Below are positions 8,484 to 16,650 of a DNA stretch of 32,641 nucleotides, one piece after another (the stretch's first letter is position 1; each line of letters starts with the position of its first letter). A program made the position numbers and the translations under genes. The stretch comes from Spirochaetaceae bacterium (GTDB lineage: Bacteria; Spirochaetota; Spirochaetia; Treponematales; Breznakiellaceae): positions 1-32,641 of the forward strand of contig JAITJI010000121.1 of assembly GCA_031279015.1 (NCBI GenBank), in the 5' to 3' direction. The notes under the pieces are model-generated. The model was given only the letters and a program-made list of their open reading frames with translations. It did no database searches and was not told where the DNA came from.

Positions 8484-9209
8484 GTGATAGACAAAAGTTC
8501 TCCAATACCGGTATACCATCAGATTACTCTGATTTTGCGGAAAAAAATTCTCAGCGGTGAATGGCAGGAGGGGATCCGGCTGGCCAGGGAAGATGCCCTT
8601 GCGGAGGCATACGGGGTAAGCAGAGTAACGATGCGGCAGGCTCTTGATATTCTGGAGAAGGAAGGCCTCATCAGCCGGCAGAAACGCCGGGGGACCTTTG
8701 TGCAGAAGGTTCCACAGCCGGTAATTCACGACTTCAGCCTGCCTTCTATTATTTGCGAAAAACTTGGACAACGGGGGATAAGCCTCAATGCGGACATCCT
8801 TGATCTGAAGTTTGTCCCCATGATTCCGGCCATCAACACTATTCTAAAACTAAAATACGAACAGTCCCTTGCCTACATAAAACGTCTCTTTTTATACGAC
8901 AGAAGCCCCATCGCCCTGAACGAGTCCTGGATATCCCGGGAACTTGTTCCGGACATCGTGGAAAAAGGGCTCATCGACAACCATCTGAGTTTAACCCTGA
9001 CAAAACGGTACAGCCTGTCTCCGGTGCATATCCAAAACACCATTGAGGCGGTCGGCCTGAATATGGAGGAGATCCGGATTCTGGGGGTCAGCTCCGAAAC
9101 GCCCTTCATGGCGGTTACCAGCATTTCCTTCCTCCCCTACGAGGTTCCCCTTGAATACTCCCATACCCTGTGGCGGGGCGACCGGGTCAAATTCAACTTT
9201 AATATGTAA
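8484..9209 (+). CDS. GntR-family transcriptional regulator, HutC/UTRA subfamily
   Basis: This 241-residue regulator has an N-terminal winged helix (about residues 8-75) with the characteristic helix-turn-helix segments REDALAEAYGVSRVTMRQAL and LEKEGLISRQKRRGTFV. A C-terminal UTRA ligand-binding region (about 90-240) follows. HutC-subfamily members bind small effectors, often sugars, phosphosugars or histidine-pathway compounds, and repress adjacent catabolic operons. The start is GTG at 8484; the residues that follow (IDKSSPIPVYHQI) match the standard N-terminus of the family, so later starts are unlikely. It diverges from the ABC/hydrolase operon with 177 bases between starts. The likely role is effector-responsive repression of that operon and of itself. 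The effector is unknown; a product of the hydrolase/kinase pathway would be the natural candidate. Confidence 0.93.
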   Translation: MIDKSSPIPVYHQITLILRKKILSGEWQEGIRLAREDALAEAYGVSRVTMRQALDILEKEGLISRQKRRGTFVQKVPQPVIHDFSLPSIICEKLGQRGISLNADILDLKFVPMIPAINTILKLKYEQSLAYIKRLFLYDRSPIALNESWISRELVPDIVEKGLIDNHLSLTLTKRYSLSPVHIQNTIEAVGLNMEEIRILGVSSETPFMAVTSISFLPYEVPLEYSHTLWRGDRVKFNFNM

Positions 9210-9271
9210 TAACTCCGGCCCGTACAGGATGCACCCCGGGCCTTGCCCGCCGCAGGTACCTGGAAACCACC

Positions 9272-9302
9272 TTGACATAAAGTTAACTTTAACATTTATG
9301 AT
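9272..9302 (+). promoter_or_regulatory. candidate promoter with 14-base palindrome before aldo/keto reductase
   Basis: A consensus -35 TTGACA (9272-9277) is followed by a weak -10; TATGAT at 9297-9302 leaves a long 19-base spacer. The perfect palindrome TAAAGTTAACTTTA (9278-9291) fills the spacer, where a bound regulator would block RNA polymerase or, as in MerR-type control of long spacers, realign the promoter. The regulator is unknown. Confidence 0.5.
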
Positions 9303-9337
9303 GAGCCCATCAAATTCATGAAGAATGGGAGTATATT

Positions 9338-10519
9338 ATGGAAAGACGTATCTACAAAAAAACGGGAGAGTCCGTATCATTGCTGGGCTTTGGCATGATG
9401 CGGCTGCCCAAACCCAATCCTGACAAGCCCGATATCGACTATGAGCTTGGCCAGAAGATGGTTGACTATGCGATAGCCCGGGGGGTAAATTACTTCGACA
9501 CCGCCTATCCCTACCATGAAGGTAAATCCGAGCCCTTTACCGGCCATGCCCTGTCGAAATACAAACGGGACAGTTTCTATCTCGCCACAAAAATGCCCAC
9601 CTGGGAACTGAAGGACCCTGAATCGGCGCCGCGGCTTCTCCGGACCCAGCTTGACCGCCTTAAGATGGACTATATCGATTTCTACCTCTGCCATGCCCTG
9701 GGTTCCTTTGATGATTATGTGGCGAAATACGAGGGACTCGGCGCCATCGATTATCTTGAAGAACAAAAGGCCCGGGGAGTGATCCGCAAACTGGGGTTTT
9801 CCTTTCACGGGGAAGTTTCGGATCTGGAAAAACTGACGGAACGGCGGGAATGGGATTTTGTACAGATCCAGGCGAACTACCTTGACTGGGATACCCAAAA
9901 CGCCAAGAGGCTCTACGAAATTCTGGAACAAAAAGACATCCCCTGCATCATCATGGAGCCCGTCCGGGGCGGTATGCTCGCCACCCTCTGCGAAGAGTCC
10001 CTCGGGATACTGAAAGACGCCGAACCCGGCCAAAGCCCCGCCTCCTGGGCCATCCGTTTTGCCGCAACGCTGCCGAATGTGCTCACCGTCCTCAGCGGCA
10101 TGAGTACCATGGAACAGGTTGAGGATAATGTAAAAACCCTTGGGAATTTCAAAGCCCTGGCAGACAGGGATTACCGGATTCTGCAAAAAGCTCTGGCGGC
10201 TTTTCTCAATACCGGGGCTATTCCTTGCACGGGCTGCCGGTACTGTATGGACTGCCCTTCCGGCGTTGACATTCCCGGGATTTTTGCGGTCTACAACAGA
10301 TGCGCCGCAGCGCATCAGCTCCCCGTTTCCTTTGGCGACAGGGAAACGATCCGGGAAAGCGCGAAATTCTTTACCGCCGCGTACCGTGGAATCTCTGTAA
10401 AAAACCAGGCCCATAACTGTACGGCCTGCAAGGCCTGTATGGATCACTGCCCCCAGGGTATCAAGATCCCCGATCAGATGAAGGGAATAGCCAGAATGAC
10501 CACCGGTTTAGCCGGATAG
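9338..10519 (+). CDS. aldo/keto reductase with C-terminal ferredoxin-like 4Fe-4S motifs
   Basis: This 393-residue enzyme has an N-terminal aldo/keto reductase TIM barrel (about residues 1-280). Catalytic tetrad candidates are visible: D54 in NYFDTAYPYHEG, Y59, K85 in LATKMP and H119 in FYLCHA. Conserved GFGMMRLP lies near residue 17. The C-terminal region carries two cysteine motifs: CX2CX2CX2CP starting at C297 (CTGCRYCMDCP) and CX2CX2CX3CP starting at C361 (CTACKACMDHCP), as expected for two [4Fe-4S] clusters. Fused ferredoxin-type aldo/keto reductases are common in anaerobes, where they may pass electrons between NAD(P)H or ferredoxin and a carbonyl substrate. The ATG at 9338 has GGGAG six bases upstream. 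It follows the regulator gene but has its own promoter. The substrate is unknown; a role in the neighbouring sugar pathway is possible but unsupported. Confidence 0.93.
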   Translation: MERRIYKKTGESVSLLGFGMMRLPKPNPDKPDIDYELGQKMVDYAIARGVNYFDTAYPYHEGKSEPFTGHALSKYKRDSFYLATKMPTWELKDPESAPRLLRTQLDRLKMDYIDFYLCHALGSFDDYVAKYEGLGAIDYLEEQKARGVIRKLGFSFHGEVSDLEKLTERREWDFVQIQANYLDWDTQNAKRLYEILEQKDIPCIIMEPVRGGMLATLCEESLGILKDAEPGQSPASWAIRFAATLPNVLTVLSGMSTMEQVEDNVKTLGNFKALADRDYRILQKALAAFLNTGAIPCTGCRYCMDCPSGVDIPGIFAVYNRCAAAHQLPVSFGDRETIRESAKFFTAAYRGISVKNQAHNCTACKACMDHCPQGIKIPDQMKGIARMTTGLAG

Positions 10520-10526
10520 AGGTCAG

Positions 10527-10563
10527 CCGCCGGTTCCGGACGGCGCCTGTCCGGGACCGGCGG
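10527..10563 (+). terminator. strong GC hairpin after aldo/keto reductase
   Basis: Fifteen-base arms (10527-10541 and 10549-10563) pair completely if one G-U is allowed, around a 7-base loop. The hairpin begins 8 bases after the stop codon. No T-tract follows, so it may act as a 3'-end stabiliser or need a factor to terminate transcription. Confidence 0.55.
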
Positions 10564-10725
10564 TAAACCCGTATTGCTGCACGAGGTTTAACGATTATTT
10601 GATATTATCCGAAAAAAAGGCATATCTACTATAAAACCTGGGGATAAATGAAATATAATTGAATATAATGGATATGATCTGTTTGAAATATCCGTTATTT
10701 CGTAAGCGTTTGTAAAGGATACTGT
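10564..10725 (+). promoter_or_regulatory. AT-rich upstream region of OmpA-like gene
   Basis: The 162 bases before the start contain tandem -10-like hexamers TATAAT (10654-10659 and 10664-10669) and TATGAT (10673-10678), but no convincing -35 at standard spacing for any of them. AAAGGAT sits about six bases before the ATG at 10726 and serves as the ribosome binding site. The promoter is probably here, but the exact hexamer cannot be chosen by eye. Confidence 0.4.
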
Positions 10726-13700
10726 ATGTTAAAATTAAAGATATCTTATGCGGTCATAAACCTTGCCCTGGTTTTGGCGTTTTTTCTTCCGGTTCTTCCT
10801 TCGGGGGGCGCGGCGGAACCCAAGTCTCCTGCCGGCGCCGATGTGGTACCGGATCTCTATTCACCGGTTTTTGCCGGAGGCGGAGGATTCAGCACTTCCA
10901 CGGGGGGGGCGCCGGCAAGCGCGATAAACCCCGCAGCCGGCGGGGGAGCCCAGCGCATCGTCTTTGACGTGGGGTATCTGGGGTTGACCACCTTTGGCGG
11001 TGAATTTAACTGGGGCAATGTCCTCGAACTGGGGACCCTCTTTCCAAGCAAATTCGCAACATTCGGCGGTTCCCTTCATTTAATACATAGTCCCTTTGGC
11101 GCTTTTCCGGTAAAAACCAACTTTGACGGTAACCTCAACATTGCCAAGGAACTCTACCCGGGTTTGGATATTGGATTGGGTTTCAACTTTGGTTTTGGAG
11201 AGGGAGAAAATAATTGGTCCGCATCGGGGGATCTGGGCTTCCGCTACAATATTGGCAACCTGGCCCGTCTGGAGAATTTTACCCTGGGCTTTGTGATGAA
11301 AAGCATGGGGAAAAGCTGGACCCCCACCGCCTTTAGCCCAACCCTTGGGTTCTCCACAGATTTTATCCATTTACGGAGTAATGGGGATACGGCAGACCCC
11401 CTTAAGGTAACGGGATTCCTGGACTTTAGCGTCCCGGGTTTTCAAAATTTTACCGGCAAGATCGGCGCCGCGGTAGTCCTGGCGGAAGTTGCCACCATTT
11501 CCGGGGCCTGGGGGTTCAATGTTAACGATATGCGGAACAACATAGCCCCCTTCCTGCCATCCCTGGGGCTTTCCCTCAACTTTGTTCTCAAATCCGGAGG
11601 TAAACGTATCATCGGCGGCAAGCTCCCCTCAGACGGGGATCTGGGTATCGCCATGGCCTTGAAGCCCCTGTACAGCGGCATCACCGGTATCGGCGCCGGA
11701 CTCACCTGGTATGTGGGGGTCACGGATAAAACCCCTCCCTCCATTGTGGTAGACTATCCTAAAACCCTCTGGATCTCCCCCAACAACGACGGTATTGCGG
11801 ATGCTCTGGAATTCCCCCTGAGGATCTACGATCAGCGTTACGTTACCGAATGGGTTTTTGAGATCAAAAACGAATATGGCGAGGTGGTACGGACCTACCG
11901 GAACAAGGAGATCCGCCCGGAAACCCAGGGGGTCAAAAACATCTTTATCCGGCTGGTGATGGTTAAATCCGGGGTGGAGATACCCCCAAGCCTCCGCTGG
12001 GACGGGACCTTCGATTCCGGGGAAACCGCCCCCGATGGCAGCTATTTCTTCACCGTCAGCGCTTCCGACGATAACGGCAACACGATCAGTACCCTGTCCT
12101 ATGAGGTGGTGGTGGATAATACCCCCCCGGATGTTGAGATAGCCGAAATTTCTGAAAGCGCCAGAATATTCTCCCCCGACGGAGACGGCAACAAGGATGC
12201 CATCGATATCGGTCAATCCGGTTCCCGGGAAGAAGTTTGGAATGCGGGGATCTACGATGCCGAGGGAAGGCAGGTTAAAACCTTTGCCCTGTCCGATACC
12301 GAACCGGTCTCCCTGGTCTGGGATGGCGCCGATGACGACGGGTTAATCGTACCGGACGGGGTCTACGGATACCGGATCACCGCTACCGACCGGGCGGGCA
12401 ACACCGGGCAGGCGGCCCTTGACAACATCATCATCAGTACCATTCAGCCGGTAGTCAGCCTCTCCATTGGTGACGCCTATTTCTCCCCCAACGGTGACGG
12501 GATCAAGGATACGGTAACCCTGAATCCCGGCGTACCGGTCAGGGAAGGCGTCGTGGGCTGGGAGATAAACCTCAGGGATACCCGGGGCAGTGTCCTGCGG
12601 ACCATCACCGGGGGAAGTTCCGCCGGACCGGCCGCAGCCCCGCCGGAACAGCTTGATTTTGACGGCAGGAATGACAACGGAACGATCCTGGCGGAGGGGA
12701 TCTACAGCGCGGCGCTGTCGGTACGGTACCGGAACGGCTACGTGTCCACCGCCTATTCACCCGCCTTTACCCTGGACGTAACCCCCCCCGCCGCTTCCGT
12801 CCGGGCGGCCTATACCGCCTTCTCCCCGAACAACGACGGGCAGCAGGATGAGATGATCATCACCCAGGAAGGATCCAATGAAGCGGCATGGCTGGGTACG
12901 GTTCGCCGTTCCGCCGCTCCCGCCTCCGAACAGCCGGTCAGAACCTTCCGCATTGCCGGGGTTCCGGCTTCCCCCCTCATCTGGGATGGCCTTAACGGCG
13001 CCGGGGCTCTTGCCCCCGACGGGGAGTATAGCTATGAACTCAGCGCCACCGATCAGGCTGGAAATACCGGCCAGTCCAATACGATTCGCTTTAGCCTGAG
13101 CACTGCGGATACCCCGGTGCTCCTCTCCACGGATGTCCGGGCTTTCTCGCCGAACAATGACGGTTCCCGGGACAACATCACCATCATACCTCAGCTACAG
13201 CTTAACCAGGGCATCGCTTCATGGAAGCTGGACATCCTCGACGCGACGGGTAACCCCGTCCGGACCTTTGAGGGCCAAAACACGGTTCCCGGTTCTATTC
13301 CCTGGAACGGGCGGACCAGCGCTAATTCTGTTGCTCCGGACGGTACCTATTCAGCCCGGATAGATCTGCGGTACACCATGGGGAACCAGCCCGCCGCGGT
13401 AAGCCGGCCTTTTGTCCTGGATACGGTTCCTCCCAAGGCGGAGCTTTCGACTCCCTTTACCCTCTTCTCCCCCAACGGCGACGGTCTCAAGGATTTTGTG
13501 CCCATCAGCGTCGTTACCGAAGGGAATGATGAATGGCATGCGGAGATAAGCAATTCCCGGGGAAATACGATTCGATCCTGGAACTGGACCGGTTCCGCCC
13601 CGGCTCTGGTTTGGGACGGCACCGACACGGTGGGCAACAATGTACCCGACGGAACCTATCGGCTCACCCTGGTTTCCACCGATGAGGCGGGGAACAGCTT

Positions 13701-14838
13701 CCGCAAAACCGTGGACAACATCACCGTAGACGCCCGGATTCCCCGGGTCTTCCTGACCTCCTCCGGTTCGGGCATCGCCCCCCGGGACAACACAAGCGCC
13801 GGAATCCGGCTGGGAACCGTCATCTCCCTTAAAGAGGGCATCGAGTCCTGGAAACTTGAGTTACGCTCGGATCCGGGTTCCACCGGGCCCGGCGGGGTCC
13901 TCCGCAGCTTCCCCGAGGGGGACAACTGGACCCCGGCGCCTCCGGAGACCGTCAACTGGGACGGCAGGGATGCCTCGGGGATGGTTAAGGAGGGGACTTA
14001 TACCCCGGTATTGACCCTCACCTATACCAAGGGGGATGTGGTCACCGCCCAGGCGGGGCCTGTCATCGTAGATGTTTCCGGTCCGGAGCTCAGTTTCAGT
14101 TCCCAGCCGGAATTCTTCAGTCCCGACAACGACGGGGTGGATGATGAACTCATCATGTCCCTGGGAGTCCGGGACGTTTCCCCCATCGCCAACTGGAGTC
14201 TGGAGATCAGCGAGGTTCAACTTGACAGCCAGGGCAGGGCTGCGGGTTATTCGTCCTTCTACCGGATAGAAGGCCGGGGCAGTCCGGCGGAACGGCTCGT
14301 CTGGGACGGCCGGAGCAACAAAACCAAGAGTTCCGGCGGCGAACTGGTGCAGGCCGCCACCGATTATCCCTTTGTCTTTAAGGCGGCGGATATTCTGGGC
14401 AACGAATCCACCCTGGAGGGCAAGATCGGGGTTGACGTCCTGGTGATTCGGGACGGCGATCTCCTGCGGATACAGATACCCTCCATCGTCTTCCGGGCCA
14501 ACGAGGCGGACTTTATCGGCCTTCCCCAGGCAGTGGTGGAGAATAACAACCGGATCCTCAGGCGCATTGCCGAGATCCTCAACAAGTTCCGGGACTACCG
14601 GATCCAGGTGGAGGGCCACGCCAACCCGGTTACCCGCACTGCAACAGAAGAGACCAACGAACTCCAGCCCTTAAGCGAACGCCGGGCCAGGGCGACGGTA
14701 GATTTCCTCGTCGGTTTCGGGGTCAACCGCAGCCGCCTCTCCTCGATAGGCATGGGGGGAAAGCGGCCGATAGTCAAATACGAAGACCGGGACAACTGGT
14801 GGAAAAACCGGCGGGTGGAGTTTATCCTGATCAAGTAG
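10726..14838 (+). CDS. large outer-membrane protein: barrel-like N-terminus, eight Ig-like repeats, OmpA C-terminus
   Basis: This 1370-residue protein starts with a signal peptide (hydrophobic NLALVLAFFLPVLPS, cleavage near residue 30). Residues about 32-330 are rich in alternating aromatic/Gly strands and contain SAINPA, resembling the PorV/FadL-like outer-membrane barrels (UPF0164) of treponemes. Eight Ig-like units of FlgD/gliding-associated type follow. Seven carry an SPNxDG-type acidic motif, beginning near residues 350, 482, 586, 699, 807, 914 and 1131; one near 1016 has lost it. Most units also contain WDG...PDGxY and DxAGN. The C-terminus (about 1255-1370) is OmpA-like, ending NRRVEFILIK-style. 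In that region the Asp that binds diaminopimelate is replaced (GHAN, N1300), while the Arg of SERRA (R1320) is kept. It probably links the outer membrane to the cell wall and displays or spans a periplasmic stalk. AAAGGAT precedes the ATG. Confidence 0.9.
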   Translation: MLKLKISYAVINLALVLAFFLPVLPSGGAAEPKSPAGADVVPDLYSPVFAGGGGFSTSTGGAPASAINPAAGGGAQRIVFDVGYLGLTTFGGEFNWGNVLELGTLFPSKFATFGGSLHLIHSPFGAFPVKTNFDGNLNIAKELYPGLDIGLGFNFGFGEGENNWSASGDLGFRYNIGNLARLENFTLGFVMKSMGKSWTPTAFSPTLGFSTDFIHLRSNGDTADPLKVTGFLDFSVPGFQNFTGKIGAAVVLAEVATISGAWGFNVNDMRNNIAPFLPSLGLSLNFVLKSGGKRIIGGKLPSDGDLGIAMALKPLYSGITGIGAGLTWYVGVTDKTPPSIVVDYPKTLWISPNNDGIADALEFPLRIYDQRYVTEWVFEIKNEYGEVVRTYRNKEIRPETQGVKNIFIRLVMVKSGVEIPPSLRWDGTFDSGETAPDGSYFFTVSASDDNGNTISTLSYEVVVDNTPPDVEIAEISESARIFSPDGDGNKDAIDIGQSGSREEVWNAGIYDAEGRQVKTFALSDTEPVSLVWDGADDDGLIVPDGVYGYRITATDRAGNTGQAALDNIIISTIQPVVSLSIGDAYFSPNGDGIKDTVTLNPGVPVREGVVGWEINLRDTRGSVLRTITGGSSAGPAAAPPEQLDFDGRNDNGTILAEGIYSAALSVRYRNGYVSTAYSPAFTLDVTPPAASVRAAYTAFSPNNDGQQDEMIITQEGSNEAAWLGTVRRSAAPASEQPVRTFRIAGVPASPLIWDGLNGAGALAPDGEYSYELSATDQAGNTGQSNTIRFSLSTADTPVLLSTDVRAFSPNNDGSRDNITIIPQLQLNQGIASWKLDILDATGNPVRTFEGQNTVPGSIPWNGRTSANSVAPDGTYSARIDLRYTMGNQPAAVSRPFVLDTVPPKAELSTPFTLFSPNGDGLKDFVPISVVTEGNDEWHAEISNSRGNTIRSWNWTGSAPALVWDGTDTVGNNVPDGTYRLTLVSTDEAGNSFRKTVDNITVDARIPRVFLTSSGSGIAPRDNTSAGIRLGTVISLKEGIESWKLELRSDPGSTGPGGVLRSFPEGDNWTPAPPETVNWDGRDASGMVKEGTYTPVLTLTYTKGDVVTAQAGPVIVDVSGPELSFSSQPEFFSPDNDGVDDELIMSLGVRDVSPIANWSLEISEVQLDSQGRAAGYSSFYRIEGRGSPAERLVWDGRSNKTKSSGGELVQAATDYPFVFKAADILGNESTLEGKIGVDVLVIRDGDLLRIQIPSIVFRANEADFIGLPQAVVENNNRILRRIAEILNKFRDYRIQVEGHANPVTRTATEETNELQPLSERRARATVDFLVGFGVNRSRLSSIGMGGKRPIVKYEDRDNWWKNRRVEFILIK

Positions 14839-14933
14839 GATAGGATGAGGGGCCGGCGTTTCCCGTCTCCCCAAATTCCCTCCGGCCTCAGGCGATCCGC
14901 TACGGGCCGGAGACAGCGCTGAAACCCTGCGAA

Positions 14934-14967
14934 CCGGGGTGCGGACAGGATCCGCGCCCCGGGTTTT
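14934..14967 (+). terminator. intrinsic terminator after OmpA-like gene
   Basis: Twelve-base arms (14934-14945 and 14951-14962) pair with one G-U, with a 5-base loop, followed by G and TTTT (14964-14967). It lies about 95 bases after the stop of the rightward gene. Confidence 0.65.
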
Positions 14968-14970
14968 CAT

Positions 14971-14989
14971 CCGGGGGAATTATCCCCGG
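14971..14989 (-). terminator. GC hairpin downstream of glpK
   Basis: CCGGGG (14971-14976) pairs with CCCCGG (14984-14989), or seven pairs with a G-U and a 5-base loop. It lies about 45 bases past the glpK stop on the minus strand and next to the opposite-strand terminator. No T-tract follows on the minus strand, so termination activity is uncertain. Confidence 0.35.
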
Positions 14990-15032
14990 GGCTCATAGGT
15001 TCAGGGACGGCAGAAGAGGCCCGGCGCCTGCC

Positions 15033-16517
15033 CTATTCCGCCCAACTCAGGCTTCTCCCCACCGCCTTGTGCCAGCCCGCAAGCAGGGCCGTCCGTTTCT
15101 CCTCTCCCATGAGGGGACTGAAGATCCTGTCGCACCGCCATTTTGTCCTGACCTCCTCAAGGCCCTGCCAGAATCCCGTGGCGATCCCTGCGAGGTATGC
15201 GGCCCCCAGGGCTGTGGTTTCCCGGATAACCGGCCGGTGGATATGGCCGTTCATGATATCCGCCTGAAACTGCATCAAAAAGGCATCCCTACAGGCGCCG
15301 CCGTCAACCTTGAGAGCCTCAATTCTGGCCCCCGTATCCTTTTCCATGGCCCGGACCAGGTCAAGGCACTGGTAGGCGATGGATTCCTCCGCCGCCCGGA
15401 TGATATGGTACCGTTTGGTACCCCGGGTAATCCCCACAAGGCAGCCCCGGGCATACATGTCCCAGTGGGGGGCCCCCAGACCGGTAAAGGCCGGTACCAG
15501 GTAGACCCCGCCGGTGTCAGCAACCTTTCCCGCGTAATACTCGGCGTCGGCGCTTTCGGTGATAAACCGCATCTCGTCCCGAAGCCACTGGATCACGGCG
15601 CCCCCCACAAAAACGCTCCCCTCCAGGACATACTGCGCCCGGCCGGTCAGGCCCGCCGCCACGGTGGTCAGGAGACCGTTCCGGCTTTCACAGGGCTCAT
15701 CTCCGGTGTTCATCAGCAGGAAGCAACCCGTACCGTAGGTATTTTTCGCTTCCCCCGTGCTGAAACAGCACTGACCAAAGAGGGCCGCCTGCTGATCCCC
15801 CGCAGCGGCGGCAATGGGAATATCGGTCCCCTGGATGTTGGTGGCGCCGTAGATCGAACCGGAGGGCCTAACCTGGGGCAGACAGGCAGCAGGGATATCC
15901 AGGGCTTCAAGAAGGGCATCATCCCACTTGAGGGTATGGATGTTAAAGATCATGGTCCGGCTGGCATTGGTATAATCGGTAACGTGGACCGCCCCATTGG
16001 TCAGCTTCCAGATAAGCCAGGAATCCACGGTGCCAAAGAGGATCTCCCCCCGCCGGGCCCGTTCCCGCGCCCCCTCCACATGGTCAAGGATCCACTTGAT
16101 CTTGGTCCCCGAAAAGTAAGCGTCCGGGATCAGACCCGTGGTCTTTCGTATATGGTCTTGAAACCCCTCTTTTACCAGAGCGTCAACAATTTCCGCAGTA
16201 CGCCGGCACTGCCACACGATGGCATTGTAAATGGGACGCCCCGTCTGCTTATCCCAGAGAATAGTGGTCTCCCGTTGATTGGTAATACCGATAGCAGCGA
16301 TTTCCCCCGCGGCCACATCCCGCTGGGTGAGAAGTTCCATCATCACCGCATACTGGGATGAGTATATCTCCATGGGATCATGTTCAACCCAGCCTTCCCG
16401 GGGATAGATCTGGGCGAATTCCCGCTGGGCGCTCCCGATTATGTTCTGATCCCGGTCAAACAGAATGGCCCGGGAGCTGGTGGTCCCCTGATCCAGAGCC
16501 AAAATATACTTACCCAT
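15033..16517 (-). CDS. glpK: glycerol kinase
   Basis: This 494-residue FGGY-family kinase phosphorylates glycerol to sn-glycerol 3-phosphate with ATP. It has the phosphate-1 motif [14 protein letters not shown] at residues 8-21, the glycerol-binding GITNQRETT (R82, E83), VWQCRRT, the central [13 protein letters not shown] with the general-base Asp, and the FGGY signature region near [13 protein letters not shown]. The length matches the family's usual 495-505 residues. The frame is open to a TTG at 16520, but the ATG at 16517 has AAGGAGG at ideal spacing and is chosen. The gene is monocistronic as seen: no glycerol facilitator or glycerol-3-phosphate dehydrogenase lies beside it. The upstream leader has an extended -10 promoter and a compact GC hairpin. 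The family assignment is secure. Confidence 0.97.
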   Translation of the reverse strand: MGKYILALDQGTTSSRAILFDRDQNIIGSAQREFAQIYPREGWVEHDPMEIYSSQYAVMMELLTQRDVAAGEIAAIGITNQRETTILWDKQTGRPIYNAIVWQCRRTAEIVDALVKEGFQDHIRKTTGLIPDAYFSGTKIKWILDHVEGARERARRGEILFGTVDSWLIWKLTNGAVHVTDYTNASRTMIFNIHTLKWDDALLEALDIPAACLPQVRPSGSIYGATNIQGTDIPIAAAAGDQQAALFGQCCFSTGEAKNTYGTGCFLLMNTGDEPCESRNGLLTTVAAGLTGRAQYVLEGSVFVGGAVIQWLRDEMRFITESADAEYYAGKVADTGGVYLVPAFTGLGAPHWDMYARGCLVGITRGTKRYHIIRAAEESIAYQCLDLVRAMEKDTGARIEALKVDGGACRDAFLMQFQADIMNGHIHRPVIRETTALGAAYLAGIATGFWQGLEEVRTKWRCDRIFSPLMGEEKRTALLAGWHKAVGRSLSWAE

Positions 16518-16532
16518 CAATTTCCTCCTTGT

Positions 16533-16547
16533 CCCGGCGCTGCCGGG
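16533..16547 (-). promoter_or_regulatory. leader hairpin just upstream of glpK ribosome binding site
   Basis: Perfect six-base arms CCCGGC and GCCGGG with a 3-base loop end about nine bases before the AAGGAGG. It could limit ribosome access or stabilise the 5' end; no ligand class is recognised. Confidence 0.4.
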
Positions 16548-16577
16548 TTAGATCCTGTGCCTTCATATCCGGCCCCT

Positions 16578-16586
16578 ATTATACCA
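16578..16586 (-). promoter_or_regulatory. extended -10 promoter of glpK
   Basis: On the minus strand TGG immediately precedes a perfect TATAAT (16583-16578), forming a TGn extended -10. No good -35 is seen 16-18 bases upstream. Initiation is predicted near 16571, giving a leader of about 54 bases. Confidence 0.65.
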
Positions 16587-16650
16587 CCTTTTGGAAACAT
16601 GGAGGAAGAGAATTCGTTTGTTTAACAGCAACAGAACGGGATGATGATCC

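Noticed and set aside
9377-10447. Long minus-strand ORF (356 codons) across the aldo/keto reductase gene
   Set aside because: It is antisense to a gene with clear catalytic and cysteine motifs; it arises from G/C-ending codon bias and has no recognisable domain.
15069-16361. Plus-strand ORF of 430 codons across glpK
   Set aside because: Antisense shadow of glycerol kinase; no motif or ribosome binding site.
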